In this document: positions 21,393 through 24,690 of the stretch, piece after piece
Layout of the letters: the number at the start of each line of letters is the position of its first letter
How positions within the stretch are numbered: the stretch's first letter is position 1
Source: a virus
DNA length: 24,690 nucleotides
Strand: one strand, 5' to 3'
IMG/VR virus record: IMGVR_UViG_3300021407_000039
Coordinates: 1 to 24,690 of that record
Program-made: the position numbers and the translations under genes
The notes under the pieces: model-generated
What the model saw: only the letters and a program-made list of their open reading frames with translations
What the model was told of the DNA's origin: nothing
Databases searched by the model: none

Positions 21393-22021
21393 GCCGCCTT
21401 TTCAGCGGCCGGGGCCTTGCGGGTGCGGAGCGGGGCGCCAGCGTCGGCGGCGGGCGGCCCGAGGAGCACCTTCGCGAGCTTCCCGCCGTCGTCCAGAGCC
21501 GAGAGCGTGCAGTCCAGCGGCACGGCGGCGCCGCGCGTGATCTGCATGTCCCCGGCGTCACTGAGACCGGCCCGGTAGAAGATCAGCCGGAACACCCGCT
21601 CCGCGTCGCGGCTGTCGATCCCGACCATGTAGAGGTGGGCAGGAGTGTCCGACCGCAGGTCCATGTCCAGCAGACCCTCGCTGTCGGGGGTCTCCTCGTC
21701 GGCGTCGAAGTACAGCGCCAGCGTCTTGCCGTTGAGCTGCCAGAGCGTGAACTGGAGCGTGATGCTGCGCCCGGTGATCACCGACCGGATCGGCACGACC
21801 GACTGCCACGGGGTGATGTCCTCCTGGTCGACGGACTGGCCCACGGTCGGCCCGTCGTCGCTGAGGTACCCGAGCACCTTCCACTCATCGGGCCAGTCGT
21901 CGTCGGTGCCCTCGGGGAGATCGGAGCCGAGCGGTGCCAGGTAGATTCCTGGCCCGTTCGCGGTGCCTACCTGGACTTCACTCGGGTCCAGTTCGCCGTT
22001 TGCGGGTGGGGCTGGAGGCAT
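21389..22021 (-). CDS. Major tail protein (tail tube)
   Basis: This is a 210-residue protein that would polymerise into the tail tube. It carries a beta-rich pattern: GIYLAPLGSDLPE, DEWKVLGYLSDDGPTVGQSV, the strand pair SVITGRSITLQFTLWQLNGK and a C-terminal GDMQITRGAAVPLDCTLSAL. The position between the tail terminator candidate and the frameshifted chaperones is diagnostic. The ATG at 22021 has AAGGA about 9 bases upstream. The last 25 residues are Ala/Pro/Lys-rich and probably flexible. Confidence 0.85.
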   Translation of the reverse strand: MPPAPPANGELDPSEVQVGTANGPGIYLAPLGSDLPEGTDDDWPDEWKVLGYLSDDGPTVGQSVDQEDITPWQSVVPIRSVITGRSITLQFTLWQLNGKTLALYFDADEETPDSEGLLDMDLRSDTPAHLYMVGIDSRDAERVFRLIFYRAGLSDAGDMQITRGAAVPLDCTLSALDDGGKLAKVLLGPPAADAGAPLRTRKAPAAEKAA

Positions 22022-22035
22022 GACGAAGTTCCTTC

Positions 22036-22425
22036 CTACAGGGCCTCAGCAGGAGCTTCCGCTGCGCTTCGGCGGGGATGGACACGGATCTCGTACCGCG
22101 CCGTGTATCGCGGGGTGCCGTCGTCATCCGGCAGCCAGAACGGTCCCTCGACCGCCTGGACGTAACAGACCGTGCCCTCAGACCAGGGCACGTCGGGCAG
22201 GCCGATGACGGTCTGACGCACCGTCTCGGCCAGGGCTCGCGCGGCCTCCTTGCGCTTATGCCGCGCGTCGATCTGCACGAAGTGGGCGTAGAGCCAGCCC
22301 GGTCCCCCGAGCTGCGTCGCGGAGTACGCGAACGAGGTCAGGTCCCCGAGCTTCGTCAGGGCCTTGATGTTCGCCCAGACCCACGCCTCCAGGTCCGGCT
22401 GAACGATCACGGGCGCGGCGGCCAT
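22036..22425 (-). CDS. Tail terminator candidate
   Basis: This 129-residue protein has its ATG overlapping the previous stop (TGATG). It contains DLEAWVWANIKALTKLGDLT, YAHFVQIDARHKRKEAARAL, AETVRQTVIGLPDV and a strand TVCYVQAVEGPFWLPDD, then YTARYEIRVHP. The helix-plus-strands layout, ending in a 'xxRYxxxxxv' strand, and the place before the major tail protein fit a gpU/HK97-gp11-type tail terminator. The assignment rests on gene order and general fold. Confidence 0.7.
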   Translation of the reverse strand: MAAAPVIVQPDLEAWVWANIKALTKLGDLTSFAYSATQLGGPGWLYAHFVQIDARHKRKEAARALAETVRQTVIGLPDVPWSEGTVCYVQAVEGPFWLPDDDGTPRYTARYEIRVHPRRSAAEAPAEAL

Positions 22426-22712
22426 CAGGCGCCACCGCTCGCGAGCGCCCGCCCGAGCGGAGCACGGGGCGGCCGGGTCCGGGTGCCGTACTCCACGAAC
22501 CGCGCGTAGGGGACAGTGTTGATCACGACCGACGTACCGGGGTCGGAGTAGCCGGGCCGGACCTCCCAGCCCGCCGCCATCCGGCCCGTCAGCCGAGGCG
22601 TGTTCGACGCCGCCGCCGACGCGATCCGCGCCGTGATCTCCGCGACGTTCTGCTGCACCGCGAGCCTCGGAGCCTGCGGGTTGGTCACCGTGAAAGTCAC
22701 GCCGTCAGCCAT
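22425..22712 (-). CDS. HK97 gp10-like head-tail protein
   Basis: This 95-residue protein starts at ATG 22712, overlapping the upstream stop. It has the core of the HK97 gp10 family: the helix NVAEITARIASAAASNTPRL, then TGRMAAGWEVRPG (the conserved 'TGrLr..w' turn), a strand TSVVINTVPYARFVEYGT (the hallmark 'YaxfvEyGT') and a final PRAPLGRALA helix. It acts in neck formation or tail completion. It is somewhat shorter than typical members, but the key motif is complete. Confidence 0.85.
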   Translation of the reverse strand: MADGVTFTVTNPQAPRLAVQQNVAEITARIASAAASNTPRLTGRMAAGWEVRPGYSDPGTSVVINTVPYARFVEYGTRTRPPRAPLGRALASGGA

Positions 22713-23070
22713 GCCGGATCGTCCTCACCGTCGCCGCGAAGCACGTCAGGTCGTCGCTCAGCGGATCGGTGACCAGCCGGACGTGCGCGAGGCTGTAGAC
22801 CTCGCCGCGTATCCGGGCGGCCATGCCCTCGACCGGAGCGGCGTCGGCCGGGAGGAACAGGTTGCCGTCGTCGGTGCGAGCCGGGTCGTGGGGTCCGTGC
22901 CCGCCGCCATCGGCCGCACGTGCGTCCGATTCCCCGGTGAGGAGCTGGAGCGAGCCCATCCCGGCCCACACCCGGCGAGCGGACGGCCCGGCCTCCTCCC
23001 GCCAGCCGTGCGAGTCGAGGTCGCCCGCCTGGTACAGCTCGACCGGATCGGGCGCCAGCAACAGGCTCAC
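22705..23070 (-). CDS. Head closure candidate
   Basis: This 121-residue protein starts at GTG 23070, overlapping the upstream stop (GTGA). It contains LLLAPDPVELYQAGDLDSHG, then AGMGSLQLLTGESD, a Gly/His/Asp-rich loop (AADGGGHGPHDPARTDDG) and the strand-helix pair EVYSLAHVRLVTDPLSDDLT. Position between a connector and the gp10-like gene fits a head closure (stopper) protein. The His/Asp-rich loop is unusual and might bind metal. The family is not firmly recognised. Confidence 0.62.
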   Translation of the reverse strand: MSLLLAPDPVELYQAGDLDSHGWREEAGPSARRVWAGMGSLQLLTGESDARAADGGGHGPHDPARTDDGNLFLPADAAPVEGMAARIRGEVYSLAHVRLVTDPLSDDLTCFAATVRTIRHG

Positions 23071-23441
23071 GTGACCTCCCACACGTTCGGCGCCGGGATC
23101 GACGGGAGGAAGTCGTCATGCGCGTTGCGGAGCGGGATCGACACCGCGTTCGTGAACGAGCGGTGCCACGTCGCGCGGGCCATCGCCATGCCCAGCTCGC
23201 CGCCCGGAGTGGCCCGCCCGTAGCTCACCGACTGCGCGCCGGTCGCCACCTGCGCGACCGCCATCGCGGGAGGCAGCGTCGCGGCGTAGCTCTCCCACAT
23301 GAGCGCGGCGGCCAGGTGCGGATCGTCGTCCCACCACGCATCCGCGATGGCCTGCGCTTCGTCCCGAGGCAGCCCGCCATCCGCAGGCGGCGCCAGCGGC
23401 GGCGCCCACGCCTCCCACGACGGCGAGCTGCTCACGGTCAC
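23067..23441 (-). CDS. Head-tail connector candidate
   Basis: This encodes 124 residues from a GTG overlapping the capsid gene stop (GTGA). It has Pro/Trp-rich start residues (SSPSWEAWAPPLAPPADGG), a helix (PRDEAQAIADAWWDDDPH), then LAAALMWESYAATLPPAMAV and a C-terminal part PLRNAHDDFLPSIPAPNVWE. It lies directly after the major capsid gene, where the adaptor (gp6/gp15-type) protein usually is. It is an assignment by order; the sequence is not typical. Confidence 0.58.
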   Translation of the reverse strand: MTVSSSPSWEAWAPPLAPPADGGLPRDEAQAIADAWWDDDPHLAAALMWESYAATLPPAMAVAQVATGAQSVSYGRATPGGELGMAMARATWHRSFTNAVSIPLRNAHDDFLPSIPAPNVWEVT

Positions 23442-24433
23442 TTCTTGGCGCTGGAGCGCTCAGCCAGCGGGGCGTCAGGCGGCGGGGTCAGGCCGAGGAG
23501 CCGCGTCCTGGCGAACGGGACCGCCCCGGCACCTCCGACGCGCGGGGTGATCGGCTTGATGATCGTGCAGCCGAATCTGGCCCACACCTTGATCGGCACA
23601 ACGTTGTCTTGGAAGCCCGACACCGAGCTGGCCATGTCAGCGCCGAGGATCACGCCGGACGGGTCGATGCGGAACCGGATGTCCTGCCGGACCCCGATCA
23701 CCAGGTAGTCCCACGCCCCGGTAAAGAAGTCGGTCGCGGTCACCTGCGCGTACTGGCTGTAGGCGATCCGCTCGCCGTAGAGGGTCGGCCGCGCCGAGTT
23801 GCCCACCTGCTCCGTGCCCAGCAGGAGCGACCCGTTCGCGTCGCGCACTCCCCGGAACTGGCCCTTGGCGCCGATGTCCGCGGAGTGCCCGGTGACGTTG
23901 AGGCCCTGGCCCTCGACGTAGCTCATGGCGTTGTTCACGGCGTCCACCGCGTCGATCGCGGTCGGGAACGGCCCGGCCCCGAGCCCGACAGCGGTCGAGT
24001 AGAGCGGATTCGAGAGGCCCTGGACCGGGAAGGTAGCCGGGATTCCGGCGCCGCCGAACATCACCGTCTCATCGAGCCGCCGCGCGATGGCCTCCGCGAG
24101 CTTCGGCCGCGCCCAGTTCCACAGGTTGATCGTGTTGTCCTCAAGGTACTGATCGGGGATCGCGGCCACGGCGGCGATCTCCTCAGCGGTGATCACCTGC
24201 GGCTTGAGGAACAGGTCGGTGTACTGCTTACGTCCAGCGCCCGCCGGTTGCAGGTTCGCCCCGGTGATCCACTGAGCGGCGGGGAGCTTCCCGGTCACCG
24301 GAAGCTCGGTGATCTTCGTGCCCATCGGCATCGTCTGGGCGAGCTGGAGCACGGCTGACTGCTGCTCCACCTCGTCAATGATCTGCTGGCTGTACTCGTG
24401 GGGGATGATCCCCGAGAAGTCGGAGAGGGGCAT
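23438..24433 (-). CDS. Major capsid protein, HK97 fold
   Basis: This 331-residue protein has the pattern of HK97-type capsid proteins: SGIIPHEYSQQIIDEVEQQS, AVLQLAQTMPMGT (N-arm region), a KITELPVTGKLPAAQW strand, LFLKPQVITAEEIAAVAAIP (E-loop/spine-helix region), then ARRLDETVMFGG and GIPATFPVQGL. Later come an ATDFFTGAWDYLVIGVRQDI strand and a final VPIKVWARFGCTIIKP. The ATG at 24433 has only a weak AGG nearby, but a 257-bp leader precedes it. No scaffold or protease gene is seen in this window; they, the portal and the terminase would lie further right. Confidence 0.9.
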   Translation of the reverse strand: MPLSDFSGIIPHEYSQQIIDEVEQQSAVLQLAQTMPMGTKITELPVTGKLPAAQWITGANLQPAGAGRKQYTDLFLKPQVITAEEIAAVAAIPDQYLEDNTINLWNWARPKLAEAIARRLDETVMFGGAGIPATFPVQGLSNPLYSTAVGLGAGPFPTAIDAVDAVNNAMSYVEGQGLNVTGHSADIGAKGQFRGVRDANGSLLLGTEQVGNSARPTLYGERIAYSQYAQVTATDFFTGAWDYLVIGVRQDIRFRIDPSGVILGADMASSVSGFQDNVVPIKVWARFGCTIIKPITPRVGGAGAVPFARTRLLGLTPPPDAPLAERSSAKK

Positions 24434-24502
24434 TGCGGGGGCCTGCTTTCAGCGAGACACGTCGGATAGGTCTCGCCGCGTTTCCGCGCCACCGCTGGCC
24501 AG

Positions 24503-24592
24503 GCCGCATCACGCCGCGCGCTGGCCGGGCCTCGGGATCACCCCTCGTAAAGCGCCCGGATTCGGCTACCGGCTGCCGCCGCATCACGCCGC
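24503..24592. repeat. 15-bp direct repeat before the capsid gene
   Basis: GCCGCATCACGCCGC occurs at 24503-24517 and exactly again at 24578-24592, 75 bp apart. Each copy itself contains GCCGC twice. It lies between the promoter candidate and the capsid start, so a regulator site or an mRNA element is possible. Chance cannot be excluded at this GC. Confidence 0.45.
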
Positions 24593-24606
24593 ACGGCATC
24601 GGAGCT

Positions 24607-24636
24607 AGCATCGCCCCGGCCTGCACGGGGAGTCAA
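24607..24636 (-). promoter_or_regulatory. Weak promoter candidate for the capsid-tail operon
   Basis: On the minus strand TTGACT (24636-24631) is followed after 18 bp by GATGCT (24612-24607). The -35 is good and the -10 is poor. If used, it would transcribe the late genes from about 24600, leaving a leader of about 165 bases. The operon may instead be fed by a promoter to the right of the window. Confidence 0.35.
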
Positions 24637-24690
24637 GCGCCGACGACACCGGCCGCGCTCTGCGGTACATTTCACCGGAGCATAATCCGG

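Larger units (their letters stand above)
24434..24690. other. Untranslated region upstream of the capsid gene
   Basis: No gene is supported over these 257 bases. They hold a promoter candidate (24607-24636) and a 15-bp direct repeat (24503-24517 and 24578-24592). The frames open on the minus strand here lack sensible starts and ribosome sites. The rest is plain GC-rich sequence in which I see nothing more. Confidence 0.5.

Overview
The window looks like part of a temperate, siphovirus-type phage or prophage of a high-GC actinomycete. The evidence is strongly GC-biased codon use, many GTG starts, and gene-to-gene joins that are almost all ATGA, GTGA or TGATG overlaps. An Lsr2-like protein and the style of the tail and recombination genes point to Streptomyces or a relative, but I cannot name the phage. 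No rRNA, tRNA, CRISPR array or insertion sequence was seen.

Layout. (1) Positions 1-3292, minus strand: an early/recombination operon, read in the direction of transcription as a small XRE-type regulator, an unknown protein, a RecB/Cas4-like PD-(D/E)XK exonuclease, a RecT annealing protein, a zinc-finger-like small protein, an unknown protein, and a gene leaving the window. (2) 3293-3722: a regulatory intergenic region with a good minus-strand promoter, operator-like repeats and a strong hairpin terminator. (3) 3723-5922, minus strand: a large serine integrase preceded by two unknown co-transcribed genes. (4) 5923-6156: a divergent control region with a 42-bp near-palindrome (a possible attP or operator) and GTGGCCG repeats. 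(5) 6157-9100, plus strand: ten tiny overlapping genes, including a DUF3846-like protein, an excisionase-type HTH protein, an Lsr2-like protein and a zinc-ribbon protein. The rest are unrecognised. (6) 9065-9206: three successive perfect hairpins where the plus operon meets the late genes.

(7) 9209-24433, minus strand: the late morphogenesis and lysis operon. In order of transcription (right to left) it holds the HK97-type major capsid protein, two head-tail connector candidates, an HK97-gp10-like protein, a tail terminator candidate, the major tail protein, a tail assembly chaperone pair joined by a -1 frameshift at CCCAAAC, an 896-residue tape measure protein, a distal tail protein, a Gp37-like tail protein, two related receptor-end proteins, a small acidic protein, an amidase endolysin, a Pro/Gly-rich protein, a baseplate-like protein, a second collagen-like fibre, a holin candidate and a secreted protein. 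(8) 24434-24690: an untranslated upstream region with a promoter candidate and a 15-bp direct repeat. Terminase and portal should lie to the right of the window.

How it works together: the integrase plus the HTH protein (a possible directionality factor) would control integration and excision. RecT plus exonuclease form a phage recombination pair. The late operon builds the head and tail and lyses the host. I see no full-size CI-type repressor, so lysogeny control probably rests on the 77-residue XRE protein, the Lsr2-like protein or something outside the window. The least explained and most interesting parts are the plus-strand accessory operon with its control region, and the modular collagen fibres, which share a repeated ~70-80 residue domain across two genes.
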